Below are positions 41,885 through 51,700 of a stretch of DNA of 64,000 bases, one piece after another (position 1 is the first letter of the stretch; each line of letters begins with the position of its first letter). The stretch covers positions 615,072-679,071 of the forward strand of contig JADJEU010000002.1 of the NCBI GenBank assembly GCA_016709005.1. Reading direction: 5' to 3'. The notes beneath the pieces are model-generated. The model worked only from the letters and a program-made list of their open reading frames with translations, did not search any database and was not told the DNA's origin. This DNA comes from Crocinitomicaceae bacterium. Lineage in GTDB: Bacteria > Bacteroidota > Bacteroidia > Flavobacteriales_D > Crocinitomicaceae. Position numbers and translations under genes: made by a program.

Positions 41885-42243
41885 TATTTCTGTGAGTCAA
41901 GAAATGCTTTAGCTTCTTTAACATTGGCAGGGGCATTTCCAATAAATATTTTCTTGCCAACAATCATTACTGGTCTTCTTAAAAAAGTGTATTCATCTAT
42001 GATCAATTGACGATAATCCTTTTCAGTAAGTGCCTTGTCTTTTAATCCCATTGCAGCATATTTCATTGATCTTCGTGAAAACAAAATTTCGGCAGAGCCC
42101 GCAAGTTTGATCATTTCATCCACTTGCTTGGCTGTCATTTTTTCTGTTTTGATGTCCTGCAAAACAAAGTCTTTACCGGGCTTCCAGATATTCAAAATTT
42201 TCTGACACGTAGAGCAAGTGGCTAAATGATAGATTTTTTTCAT
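41884..42243 (-). CDS. ArsC/Spx-family thioredoxin-fold protein
   Basis: A 119-residue protein of the ArsC/Spx family. The active-site pair is ATCSTCQKIL (CxxC) at residues 9-12, and the body has ILFSRRSMKYAAMG and FLRRPVMIVGKKIFIGNA, typical of the fold. Spx-like regulators need CxxC and bind RNA polymerase, while ArsC arsenate reductases use one Cys plus partner Cys. No arsenic genes are nearby, so arsenate reductase is not supported. It is cotranscribed with the EamA gene (1-nt overlap). A -7 motif lies only 4 nt upstream. Confidence 0.8.
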   Translation of the reverse strand: MKKIYHLATCSTCQKILNIWKPGKDFVLQDIKTEKMTAKQVDEMIKLAGSAEILFSRRSMKYAAMGLKDKALTEKDYRQLIIDEYTFLRRPVMIVGKKIFIGNAPANVKEAKAFLDSQK

Positions 42244-42247
42244 AGTA

Positions 42248-42255
42248 CAAATTTA
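42248..42255 (-). promoter_or_regulatory. Bacteroidota -7 element (TAAATTTG) immediately upstream of the ArsC-like gene
   Basis: Minus-strand TAAATTTG matches TAnnTTTG with only 4 nt between it and the ATG at 42243. Transcription would then begin at or next to the start codon, giving a leaderless mRNA. Confidence 0.45.
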
Positions 42256-42374
42256 AGGATAAGGAATGATTAAGTTGATTTCTGCATGATAACAAGCCCG
42301 GGCCAAAATGGTTCTGTAATACAACCGATTCGAGCAATTCATTCATCAAAGGCAATAATTCAATCCTCAATTCG

Positions 42375-42382
42375 TATTTTTG
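42375..42382 (+). promoter_or_regulatory. Bacteroidota -7 element (TATTTTTG) immediately upstream of the glycosyltransferase gene
   Basis: TATTTTTG matches TAnnTTTG and ends 8 nt before the ATG at 42391, so the mRNA would be nearly leaderless. Confidence 0.45.
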
Positions 42383-42390
42383 CTAACCTC

Positions 42391-43109
42391 ATGAATCAAA
42401 CCACATCACATAACCGCGAATTTAGTTTGGTTCTGCCTTGTTATAATCCACCCCGAGATTGGGAAAAAATTGTAGTGAGTTCAGTCAAATCAATTATTGA
42501 TAAAACAGGAGTCATACCGCAACTGATCATAGTCAATGACGGCTCTTTAAAAAATGTTGAGCTAGAAAAATTGAGTTCATTCGCTCGGCGCTGAAAAATT
42601 TTGAGTGGATTTCCTACGATCAAAATCGTGGAAAAGGATTTGCGCTGAGACAAGGCGTGTCTAAAGCAAGTCATGACTTAATCATTTACACAGATATTGA
42701 TTTCCCTTATCTGGAAGAAAGTTTTTTGAATCTTTATAAAATTCTTCAGCAAGGTTTTGATGTCGTGCCGGGTCACAGAGGCAAAGATTACTATTCAAAA
42801 ACACCCTTTCTAAGAAAAATCATTTCTAAATTTTTGCGCTGGACATTAAAAACATTTCTACGCTTACCTACTGACGATTCGCAATGCGGTATTAAGGGCT
42901 TCAACAAAAAAGGCGCAGTAGTTTTTATGGATACGCGCATTGACCGTTTTCTTTTTGATCTTGAATTTATAAAACTAGCCAGTAAACGAAAACTAAAAGT
43001 TCAGATTGCAGAAGTTGATTTGAAACCGAATGTTGTTTTCAGCAAAGTAAATTTCAGGATCTTGTTTCGTGAATCTTTAAATTTTTTGAAGGTTTTGTTC
43101 AGGAAGTAG
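42391..43109 (+). pseudogene. Family 2 glycosyltransferase gene with a one-base frameshift
   Basis: Two frames make one GT2 enzyme of about 239 residues. The first (to the stop at 42594) has REFSLVLPCYNPPRDWEKIV and PQLIIVNDGSLKNVELEK, the nucleotide-sugar binding start. The second holds DQNRGKGFALRQGVSKASHD, YTDIDFPYLEESF (the DxD-like motif) and SQCGIKGFNKKGAVVF. The switch lies at the A5 run 42566-42570: one more A would read ELEKIEFIRSALKNFEW without a break. It may be a sequencing error or true mutation. Dolichyl-phosphate-mannose-type or rhamnosyl transfer is typical of the family; the substrate is unknown. Confidence 0.85.
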
Positions 43110-43116
43110 GTTTTAA

Positions 43117-43262
43117 AGTTGTAAGATTTAAGTAGGTAAGCTATAAGGTTTGTGAACGAATAAGTTTTTCGATATTCAATCTCATTTTACGCTCCATTAA
43201 TTTCACTGTTCAAAGCACCACAAACATATCCTTACAACTTATATCTTCCACTTATACCTCCC
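43117..43262. repeat. Imperfect inverted repeat, TAAGTTGTAAG-type
   Basis: The 262-bp gap after the glycosyltransferase has a left arm (AAGTTGTAAGATTTAAG, then AGGTAAGCTATAAGGTTTGTG) and a right arm that on the minus strand reads GGTATAAGTGGAAGATATAAG, then TTGTAAGGATATGTTTGTG in related form. The arms are imperfect. Nothing else was seen in the gap. Confidence 0.4.
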
Positions 43263-43371
43263 TCTTCCAGCAACCCTACAACAATAATTCAAAATTTTCG
43301 TAGTTTTACTCTGAGAAGCCGACTTGTACGCCAATTATTAAAGTCACCTACTTACTCACAAATCAAGGATT

Positions 43372-44010
43372 ATGAAAAGACTACTTAGCATTATGCTTCT
43401 GAGCGCCAGTGCGCTCGTTTGGTCACAGGAAAAAACAAATTATACCGAAAAAGGACAATTTTCACTTGGACTAAGAACAACAACCAGTGTCTTTGGTCAT
43501 GATCCTGTTCCAGGATTAGGTGTCGGCGGACAATTTCGTTTACAAATTCTGGACTATATCAATACAGAATGGTTTGCAGATTATATCTCAATGGATTTAA
43601 AGGGAGCAGGCACCAGAAACAATACACACATTGGCTGGTCAGTTATGTTTTATCCTAAAAAATTAAATCGCTTTGTGCCATATGTAATTGCAGGTCATTG
43701 TTTCGATTATGCTAAAGTTACTCCGCTCAGCACACCTTATGATGACCGCTCTAACGAATCCATTTCCAGATGGAGTTCAGCTGTTCAGGCTGGCTTGGGT
43801 ACACATTTTTATTTAACCGATCGGTTTAACATGACTTTTTCAGCACAGTATATGATGCACCTGGGAAATCATCTTGAATATGAATTGGAAGAAACCGCAA
43901 ACGGTTGGTATTTGGATACTGCACCAACAACACATGATCACGGTGCGCGTCTTGAAGGACACATTCTTTTGACTCTTAGTATCAACTACAGACTTGCAGA
44001 TTTTTGGTAA
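43372..44010 (+). CDS. Outer-membrane beta-barrel protein (first of tandem pair)
   Basis: A 212-residue exported barrel with signal peptide RLLSIMLLSASALVWSQ, then strands such as FSLGLRTTTSVFGHDPVPG, HIGWSVMFYPKKLNRFVPYV and AVQAGLGTHFYLTDRFNMTF, ending ILLTLSINYRLADFW. This is the porin-like family common here. The 44021 gene follows after 10 bp, so the two form an operon; sequence similarity between them is modest. Confidence 0.8.
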   Translation: MKRLLSIMLLSASALVWSQEKTNYTEKGQFSLGLRTTTSVFGHDPVPGLGVGGQFRLQILDYINTEWFADYISMDLKGAGTRNNTHIGWSVMFYPKKLNRFVPYVIAGHCFDYAKVTPLSTPYDDRSNESISRWSSAVQAGLGTHFYLTDRFNMTFSAQYMMHLGNHLEYELEETANGWYLDTAPTTHDHGARLEGHILLTLSINYRLADFW

Positions 44011-44020
44011 TAATAACACT

Positions 44021-44566
44021 ATGAAAAAATTAGTAATCAGCCTGCTCTTCATCAGTACATTTGCAGCATTATCGCAAGAACGTGATTGGAGAATAAAAAG
44101 CGCTCTTTCGTTTGCGCCGGGAATTTTAACAGAGAAAACGTACACCCTTCAACTTCAGGGATATCTTGGTTTTATTCAAGATAAAATTGAATGGCGCGGT
44201 GAAGCTTTTTACTTTTTAAATTCATTCGGTGATCGTCCACGATTTGACATGAATCATCAAATCTATACAGGTGCGTTTTATCACTTCACTGAGTCAGCTT
44301 TCCAACCTTATGTTGGTTTTCAACCAGGGATTGCCATTTCAAGGTCTTCAGAATATGGATCACTGAATGCAGAAACGCAAGCTCTGGAATATAAAATTGC
44401 TGTCAATCCGGTTGGATCTGTTGCAGGTGGATTTGACTTTTATGGCGAAAAATTATTTTTTCTCTTCGTTGAAACGCGGTACATTTTTGGTAAACACAAA
44501 GCAGATACTTATCCAATATTTTTGGATGAAATGCGTTTTTCATTTGGCCTGGGATTCTTTTTCTAA
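44021..44566 (+). CDS. Outer-membrane beta-barrel protein (second of tandem pair)
   Basis: A 181-residue exported barrel. The signal peptide KKLVISLLFISTFAALSQ is followed by barrel strands (YTLQLQGYLGFIQDKIEWRG, HQIYTGAFYHFTESAFQPYV, GGFDFYGEKLFFLFVETRY) and the C-terminal FSFGLGFFF, a strong beta-signal ending in Phe. A longer frame begins at 43994 inside the first gene; the ATG at 44021 fits the signal peptide. It lies 10 bp after the first barrel gene. Function unknown. Confidence 0.8.
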   Translation: MKKLVISLLFISTFAALSQERDWRIKSALSFAPGILTEKTYTLQLQGYLGFIQDKIEWRGEAFYFLNSFGDRPRFDMNHQIYTGAFYHFTESAFQPYVGFQPGIAISRSSEYGSLNAETQALEYKIAVNPVGSVAGGFDFYGEKLFFLFVETRYIFGKHKADTYPIFLDEMRFSFGLGFFF

Positions 44567-44691
44567 GTACTTTGAAACACTCTTCCAGAAGGCAATTAGA
44601 CAACCTTCTGTATGGCGAATTGATTTTTGAAAATACCCATTCAAAAAAAATCTTCTTTCGGTGAATTAAAAACTTTTGCTACTTTAGTATC

Positions 44692-45075
44692 ATGGAGAAT
44701 TATGTACTCGAAGGCACGCCCAAATCACCTCTGGTAAACTTTAATGCCGAAACTGGTGTTTTGCTGTTAAGCGGCAGAAGCATTCCTGAGAATGCGCGTG
44801 AATTCTATCGCCCAATGATTGAGTGGGTTGAAAAGTATAATACTAATCCAAAACAGCAAACCACATTTGACATCTGTCTGGAGTATTTTAATACCAGTTC
44901 ATCCAAAGCTCTTTTTGATCTTTTCAAAACAGCAGAACAATTAAATCTCAAAGGAAATTCTTCTGTCATCGTAAAATGGAAATACGAAAATGACGACTGG
45001 GAAATGCGTGATGCAGGTCTTGAGTACAGTCGCATTATTCAGATTCCCGTTGAGATGATTGAAATTGACGTTTAG
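44692..45075 (+). CDS. SiaC-like regulatory phosphoprotein (DUF1987), copy 2
   Basis: A 127-residue paralogue of the 8852 gene, about 35 kb away and not beside a kinase. Its motifs are SGRSIPENAREFYRPMIEW and FDICLEYFNTSSSKALFDLF; Thr68 in FNTSS lies at exactly the position of the phosphorylated Thr68 of P. aeruginosa SiaC (LNTSS), whereas copy 1 has Ser. It may therefore be the canonical substrate of the SiaB-like kinases. A near-consensus -7 element (TACTTTAG, 44680-44687) lies 4 nt upstream of the ATG. The output effector is unknown. Confidence 0.87.
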   Translation: MENYVLEGTPKSPLVNFNAETGVLLLSGRSIPENAREFYRPMIEWVEKYNTNPKQQTTFDICLEYFNTSSSKALFDLFKTAEQLNLKGNSSVIVKWKYENDDWEMRDAGLEYSRIIQIPVEMIEIDV

Positions 45076-45207
45076 TAAGTATCCGCGTTTTTGGTTGTTC
45101 TAAATTGATTCCATTTTTTTATTCCTTTTCCATATTTCCTTTTCAAGCACTTGAGTGATTTGATTGTTAATTCTAAGATTTCGTATCTTGCTTTAAAATC
45201 TTCCCAA

Positions 45208-47946
45208 ATGAAATCACTTTACCTTGTCTTTTCACTTCTTGTTTTGGCATCCTGTAGTCAGGATATTTCAAAAACAAATGGATCCCGATCAACCAACCCA
45301 AGTGAAGCCATGTCTTATGGGAATGACAGCTCGCTACAAAGCAGGGTGATGTTTGAATACATGCGTTTGCGCAATCCGTCAACCGGGATGATTCCTGCAA
45401 ATATCCGTTCACAAGAACTTGCCTTTGCACAAACACTTCCGCGCAATATGAAAAAATCATATACATGGGAACAACGTGGACCCGTTAATAAAGGCGGACG
45501 AACACGCGCTGTTGCCATTGATGTATTGGATGAAAATATTTGGTTAGCAGCTGGAGTAACAGGCGGAATCTGGAGAACTACTGATGCCGGACAAAATTGG
45601 GAAAAAGTGACCAATCCATTACAAATGCATAGCATTACGAGTATAGCTCAAGATACCCGCGCAGGACATGAAAATGTCTGGTATGCCGGAACCGGTGAGC
45701 ATTATGGCATCGTGAGCGCATCTACTTTTGAAGCGCGGTTTAGTGGAAATGGAATGCTTAAAAGTACAGATGGCGGTATTACCTGGACAGAGCTGACCTC
45801 TACACAATCGAATACGCCCCAAACCATCTATGCAAATCACCAAATGGATTTTGTGTGGCGTGTTGTGACAGACCATACAGATCTAACAAACGATGTTGTT
45901 TTAGCTGCAGTTTATAATGGAGTTTTCAGAAGTGAAGATGGAGGAGCAACTTGGACAGAAGTACTTGGATTTTTAAGCGGTAGCTTCAGTAATTTACACT
46001 CAGATTATGTTGATTTGATCATTACTCCATCCGGAGTTTTTTATGCAACAATTTCAAGCGATAGTCCAAGTAAAGGATTGTTCAGATCAGAAGACGGAAT
46101 TACCTGGACAAATATTACCCCAACTACTTTTCCAACAAGCTATGGACGCATTGCACTAGCATACAATCCACAAGATCAAAATGAAATTTGGTATTTTGGT
46201 TCAACTAATGCAAGTACTGCCAACGGTCACTCACTTTTTAAGTACACTTACCTTTCAGGAGATGGAGCTGGTGCAAACGGCACGTGGGAAAATCGCAGCG
46301 CTAACTTACCGAATCAATCATGTTACATTACCCCCATTGCTGCTGAAATTGGATTACTGAGCACCCAATCTTCTTTTGATGTTCACATTGCCATTCACCC
46401 AACAGATCCAAATGTGATCTTTATTGCAGGAACAAGTATCTGGCGATCAACCGACGCATTTGCCACCAATACAACCAATACCTGGATTGGCGGCTACCAG
46501 TGTGATCCACTTCCTTACAATGATATCAACTGGCAACTATCGTATCCAAATCATCATCCGGATCAACATTATATGATGTTTTTGCCATCCGATCCAAACG
46601 TGATGATTAACGTTAACGACGGCGGAATTTATAAAACAAACGATAATTTATTGGATTCTGTAGAATGGATTCCACTCAACAATGGTTTTATTACCACCCA
46701 ATTTTATGCTGTTGCTATGCAGCCTGGCGTCACAACCAGCGATGTGATTATTGGTGGCATGCAAGACAATGGAACCTGGTTCACGGATACGGATGAATAT
46801 GATTCAAGCTGGGTCGAAATTGGCGGAGGAGATGGAATGTATTGTGCCATAACTGAGAATGCTGAATTTTATATCACCTGCACACAAAACGGTAAATTGT
46901 TTCTGAAAGAAATAGATCCCGAAGGAAACGTTCTGGCCCATGAACGCATAGATCCAGAAAACGGACCCTCTTCATACAACTGGTGTAACAGTTTGAAATT
47001 AGACCCCAACAATACAAACACGCTTTATTGGAATGGTCGGACAAGGCTTTGGCGTTTAGATGATGTACACGACATAGTGATTGCGGGTGACAAAACAAAT
47101 AAGGAACCTGATCATTGGGTAGAGATTGCAGAAAGTAATGTGATTCCAGGTGGCGGTATTATTACAGATATTGAGATGAGCAAGGCCGGAATTAATCAGG
47201 TTTGGTACGGTACTTCACTTGGTGATGTATATCGTCTCGATAATGCAAATTCAACTTCGCCCGATCAAGTTGATTTAACATCCGATGTATTTCCTGCTAA
47301 CGGATATGTTTCATGTATAGCGGTAGATCCATTTGATCCAAATAAAATTTTAGTCACGTTTGCCAACTATTCGATCACCAGTATTTTTTATACAGAAGAT
47401 GGCGGTTCAACTTGGAGTGATATTGGCGGAAATTTAGAAGAAAATTTAGACGGAACTGGAGCCGGACCAGCAATATTATGGGCAGAGCAATATCCTGACG
47501 GAACTTTGTTTGTCGGTACAACTGTCGGATTATTTACAACCGATCAGCCTGATAGCAATAATACCATTTGGGCTCTTGAAGCAGGTATTGGAAACGTTGT
47601 AATCAATCATATGGATTACAGAACCTATGATGGAAAAATGATTGTAGGAACACATGGAAATGGTGTTTACTCCACAAATCTGACTCCAGCATTTGCAAGC
47701 ACTGCAGAGAGTAGTGTAGCGCATTCTGTTTTAGTTTATCCAACCATCACAACCTATATGTTGAATATTTCTGCTGAGAAATCAGAGCGCGTTGAAATTT
47801 ATAATTTGCAAGGAAAATTGGTGATGACAAAATCAGCAACATCTGATTTTACAAGCTTAGAGGTCTCTAATCTAACCAGCGGAACGTATTTGATCGTAGT
47901 GTATTACGATCAGACCAGAATCGTTAAGAAGTTTGTGAAAAGGTAA
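45208..47946 (+). CDS. Large BNR-repeat (sortilin-like) protein with lipobox and T9SS type A C-terminus
   Basis: A 912-residue exported protein. The N-terminus KSLYLVFSLLVLASCSQ ends in a lipobox LASC, so it looks like a lipoprotein signal. The body is a series of BNR/sortilin-type propeller repeats (GVTGGIWRTTDAGQNWEKVT, FSGNGMLKSTDGGITWTELT, GVFRSEDGGATWTEV, SIFYTEDGGSTWSDIGG) and it ends with a T9SS type A domain: VLVYPTITTYMLNISAEKS, EIYNLQGKLVMTKS and VVYYDQTRIVKKFVKR. Lipobox and T9SS domain together are unusual. A paralogue is at 58505-61043. A longer frame begins at 45151, but the ATG at 45208 fits the signal. Function unknown. Confidence 0.88.
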   Translation: MKSLYLVFSLLVLASCSQDISKTNGSRSTNPSEAMSYGNDSSLQSRVMFEYMRLRNPSTGMIPANIRSQELAFAQTLPRNMKKSYTWEQRGPVNKGGRTRAVAIDVLDENIWLAAGVTGGIWRTTDAGQNWEKVTNPLQMHSITSIAQDTRAGHENVWYAGTGEHYGIVSASTFEARFSGNGMLKSTDGGITWTELTSTQSNTPQTIYANHQMDFVWRVVTDHTDLTNDVVLAAVYNGVFRSEDGGATWTEVLGFLSGSFSNLHSDYVDLIITPSGVFYATISSDSPSKGLFRSEDGITWTNITPTTFPTSYGRIALAYNPQDQNEIWYFGSTNASTANGHSLFKYTYLSGDGAGANGTWENRSANLPNQSCYITPIAAEIGLLSTQSSFDVHIAIHPTDPNVIFIAGTSIWRSTDAFATNTTNTWIGGYQCDPLPYNDINWQLSYPNHHPDQHYMMFLPSDPNVMINVNDGGIYKTNDNLLDSVEWIPLNNGFITTQFYAVAMQPGVTTSDVIIGGMQDNGTWFTDTDEYDSSWVEIGGGDGMYCAITENAEFYITCTQNGKLFLKEIDPEGNVLAHERIDPENGPSSYNWCNSLKLDPNNTNTLYWNGRTRLWRLDDVHDIVIAGDKTNKEPDHWVEIAESNVIPGGGIITDIEMSKAGINQVWYGTSLGDVYRLDNANSTSPDQVDLTSDVFPANGYVSCIAVDPFDPNKILVTFANYSITSIFYTEDGGSTWSDIGGNLEENLDGTGAGPAILWAEQYPDGTLFVGTTVGLFTTDQPDSNNTIWALEAGIGNVVINHMDYRTYDGKMIVGTHGNGVYSTNLTPAFASTAESSVAHSVLVYPTITTYMLNISAEKSERVEIYNLQGKLVMTKSATSDFTSLEVSNLTSGTYLIVVYYDQTRIVKKFVKR

Positions 47947-47986
47947 AGGAGGATTCACTTTGCGAGGTTGTCAGCAAAGCAGAACC

Positions 47987-48766
47987 TCAATTCCCAAAGC
48001 TACTTGCACCACTCTTTCCAATGCCAAAATTATAGGCAACACTCATGGTGAAATAAGAATGTCTGTTTACGTCATCAGTTCCTCGATCTGTGCGATAATC
48101 AGGAATGCCAAAAGTATAATACATGTTGAGTCTGAATCTATCAGCAGTGTAGCTCATACCCGTTTTGAAACCAAAATCAAATACGCGGTAACCAGTGCTT
48201 AAACTTGATTCACTGAACGTGTGCGTTTCACCTGGCGGGAAGAGTGAACTGATCATTCCAGACTGATCAATTGAATCAATGTTGATAGCTTGTAAAAAAG
48301 GAATTCGGGTATCAGTAGCTTCTTTTTTCCAGGCGCCTACCATGAAGTTCATGTATGGTCCGGCAAAGATGGAAAACTCTTTCACATTAAGACAAGCAAG
48401 CAATGGCACTTCCAAGCCAAATTGTGATACCACACCTCTTGTTTTTGAATACACGTTAAAATCTACACCGGGAATTCCAAGTTCATTGGGTGAAAATCCA
48501 AAAACAGTAAATTCTGACGTATCTGCAGACGCGTACATTTTTTTTCGGTGTGAAAAATAAAATCCACTACGCACTGAAAATAGATCATAGAATTTATATT
48601 CAGCATTAATTCCGTCAAACCAGCAAAGATGATAATTGCGTCCGACATCTTCATTCTCCAGCATAATCAGATTGGCTCCTAACTCAGGACCCAAACTAAA
48701 TTTTTGCGCGTTGACCAAATTTGAAAAAATGAAGGTGGCCGTAAATGCTAAAAAAGTCTTTTTCAT
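47987..48766 (-). CDS. PorT-like outer-membrane beta-barrel protein
   Basis: A 259-residue exported barrel with signal peptide KKTFLAFTATFIFSNLVNAQ, then KFSLGPELGANLIMLENED, FEVPLLACLNV-like strands (SQFGLEVPLLACLNVKEFS) and FRLNMYYTFGIPDYRTDRGT, ending YFTMSVAYNFGIGKSG. It is coded 11 bp downstream of the 1331-residue T9SS protein gene, so it may be its outer-membrane partner, as SprF is for SprB, although this is not an SprF/PorP sequence. A -7-like motif (TAGATTTG) at 48773-48780 lies 6 nt upstream, but it overlaps the upstream stop and may be chance. Start taken at the ATG at 48766. Confidence 0.8.
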   Translation of the reverse strand: MKKTFLAFTATFIFSNLVNAQKFSLGPELGANLIMLENEDVGRNYHLCWFDGINAEYKFYDLFSVRSGFYFSHRKKMYASADTSEFTVFGFSPNELGIPGVDFNVYSKTRGVVSQFGLEVPLLACLNVKEFSIFAGPYMNFMVGAWKKEATDTRIPFLQAINIDSIDQSGMISSLFPPGETHTFSESSLSTGYRVFDFGFKTGMSYTADRFRLNMYYTFGIPDYRTDRGTDDVNRHSYFTMSVAYNFGIGKSGASSFGN

Positions 48767-48777
48767 ATTCTGCAAAT

Positions 48778-51700
48778 CTAAATATTATTCAGATCAATTT
48801 GTCGCATTGCGCCATACCATTTCAGGATCTTTTCACCGACACCGGGAACTTCAATGTGGATAATATAGACACCAGATGCAATCGGTATATCCTGATGATT
48901 TTTCAGTGTCCAGTCTACAAATGTAAGTTCATTGTCTTTGTCAATTCTTTTTACAAGCTGACCACTCATATTGTAAATTGTAATCGTGCAAGTCTCTGGC
49001 AAATTTGTAAATCGTACGCGATTATCGATTGCTGTATTTTCATAGGATGAATAGCCGTAATACGGATTTGGCACCACACGAATTTCTTCCAGCATTTCTT
49101 GCGCAACAAAATTCTGATCAACCAGCGTTTGTAAGCCGGATGTAGCAAAGCGATAAGCAGGTAAACCGTTATTCAGATTGGTATAAATCTGTTCCTGATA
49201 AGGATGCGCAACACGTAATTGAATACGAACATCAGTTTCCATCAAAGTATGATTTTGAGCTAAAACCGGTGCTAACACCCACAAACAATTTCGCCATGCC
49301 TTGATATAGGATGAACTTGTTTCTGTTTGTAATTGATTGTACATCCAGGCGCCCTGATCATAAGCAGGCATACCGCTTCCTCCCACATTTTCACCAAGTA
49401 TGTAAATAAAATGCCCGCCACCAAAAAGGGGATAACCTACATTGTCAAATAAATCATCTGATGGATTCCAAATCATATCACTTCCATTTGAACCAGCCAG
49501 CCATGAGTTTTCTCCAAAAGCCATGTTCAAACGTGTGCCGGTTTCAACATCAATTGCATAACCCGGAAACCAGCCCATTCCTGTTCCCGCTTCAGCATTA
49601 CCGTTTTGATCCACCGAATTTGATTCACGCAACTTCATCATTGATGAGTTTCCTATAGCTTGCGATTTAACATGCGATGTTTCTATTACAGGACATCTAG
49701 TCCACTTTGTTTTATCTGACGTGAGAACAACATCAACACCATGTAAATCTGCAAAGCTGGATACATTTTGAGCCGTGCCGGGATTAAACCACGATGTTGG
49801 ATTCAGATCTGTATCATACACCACATCCGGATATCCTGCAGGCATTCCCAGAAATTGAGTTCCTACTAATTTAAATGGAGCAACTGTTCCCTCCAATAAT
49901 TTTTCATATTCCTGATCACCATCCAAATCTTTATCCGGATAATAACAAGGATTGTTTAATTCAGCGCCTATACACTCTTCTGGTGTTGGCGTGTAAGTGC
50001 CCGACCGAATCCAGTTTGTCGGATAGTAATTATCATCATCCTGAATTCCGCTCAGCCAAATTTTAGACGAATCCGCAAACGTAATTTTTGCGTCAATCGG
50101 ACTCGTTCTCCACGTGGCATAAGAACCGTTTCCATTCACGTAGGTATTCTGTTCAATAATTACAGAAATTCCCCATTCAGGAATTAATTGTTCATTTGAA
50201 AAACTCACGGGACGATCTGAAAAAACAGTATCTGAAGAACCTGTCTTTACAATGTACCACGTTGCTGAATCAAGGTCGCCTGAAAGATCATTCTGAAAAT
50301 AAAGTTCAAAATTTGCATCCTGTAAATTCAGTGGATCAATCACGATAATTTTTAACGGGCCTGCACCCGAAATATATTCCAATTCATTCACTTGATTGTT
50401 GGCAAGAATTGATTCTTCAGCAGCTTCAGAAATCTCTGTCCATAAACCTGCATTGCCCCATCCATCAATGCGAGTAACAGGAAGCTCATAACCATAATTC
50501 ACTGAAAAAACGGTGCCGCCATTTTCAACTGCAGGCTTATGCGGAATTGCTTCATAGGCAACAATTTCTCCGATTGCTGCTTTTCTACTGGCGAGATAAG
50601 GCGTTTTTTGTCCGTCCAGTGAAGCCGGATTAGTTGGATCGTATACTTTGAACTGATTGGATGCATACGCAACCGCCATGTAATAGTAACGTTTGTAATT
50701 GACCAGCTTGCGATCACCCGTAGCAAAAAGATCTTCCTTTACACTTACGGAATGACGAATGCCTTGATTGACTCCATCTACTTTCACAGTAGGCATTGTC
50801 AGAGCCATTTCATCGTCATAAACATAGTTCACTAATTTGGTAATTGTGTCTTTGATATCCGTTTGAAAAACCAGTCTGGCACGATCTAAATTATCCAATT
50901 CAGAAGGCTCAACCGTTGCATCTTTTAATTGATAAAGCTGATAACCCTGGAATCGATATGAATTGTCAAAGTTGGGATTATTGTCAACATTTACAATAAA
51001 CGGATCAACCTCTGCATAATCTTCTGTTTTATTGTTCGAGACACTTTTGTTGTAAATTGAAATGATAATTTCATTTTCCATTTCCTGAATAGACAACTCA
51101 GGTGCATGCGGACCATCGAGTACTTTAAAACAATTATCAAACAATGCCTGCGCTTTGTCATCTGCTTTTTTTACTTCCACTACAGATGCAAAAGGATCAC
51201 CTGCATTTGATCTTGCCCAAACAATTCCGTACGTAATATTATTCACTGCGCCTGGCTTTAATACGAAAGGACCCGCTGATTGAGCAAACCTGCGATCATA
51301 AGGTAAATTGCCTGCCGTTTGTTCTGTCCAGTTTACTTGTGGTAATCCTCCGGTTCCCCAGCCAATTGGATCTGTATCACCCGGGAACATATAGTTTGCT
51401 TCGGTAGACGGATCCGAATTAGGATCGCTTGGATGTCCGTTTCCACCATAAATAAAATGGGTTCCATCTTTCCAATAACCGGTTAAGTAATTATAATATT
51501 CTTGCGCTGACTGAGGATCTGTTTGCGCTCCTCCGCCTCCATTGTTGTAATACAAAAACTTTGACATCCCCACACGCTCATTGTCAATAATGCCATCACC
51601 AAATCCAATTCCCAATCCGGGATACGGAATACCATTGTCAACTTTAGCAAGCAAATAATTTTCGATCAGCGGATTATCTTCATTGTCATCATCCATGTAC

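Noticed and set aside
41884..42243. True arsenate reductase
   Set aside because: No arsR, arsB or other arsenic genes are near; the fold alone also fits Spx-like proteins.
47987..48766. SprF/PorP partner of the large T9SS protein
   Set aside because: Position is suggestive but the sequence lacks PorP/SprF motifs and looks like a PorT-type barrel.
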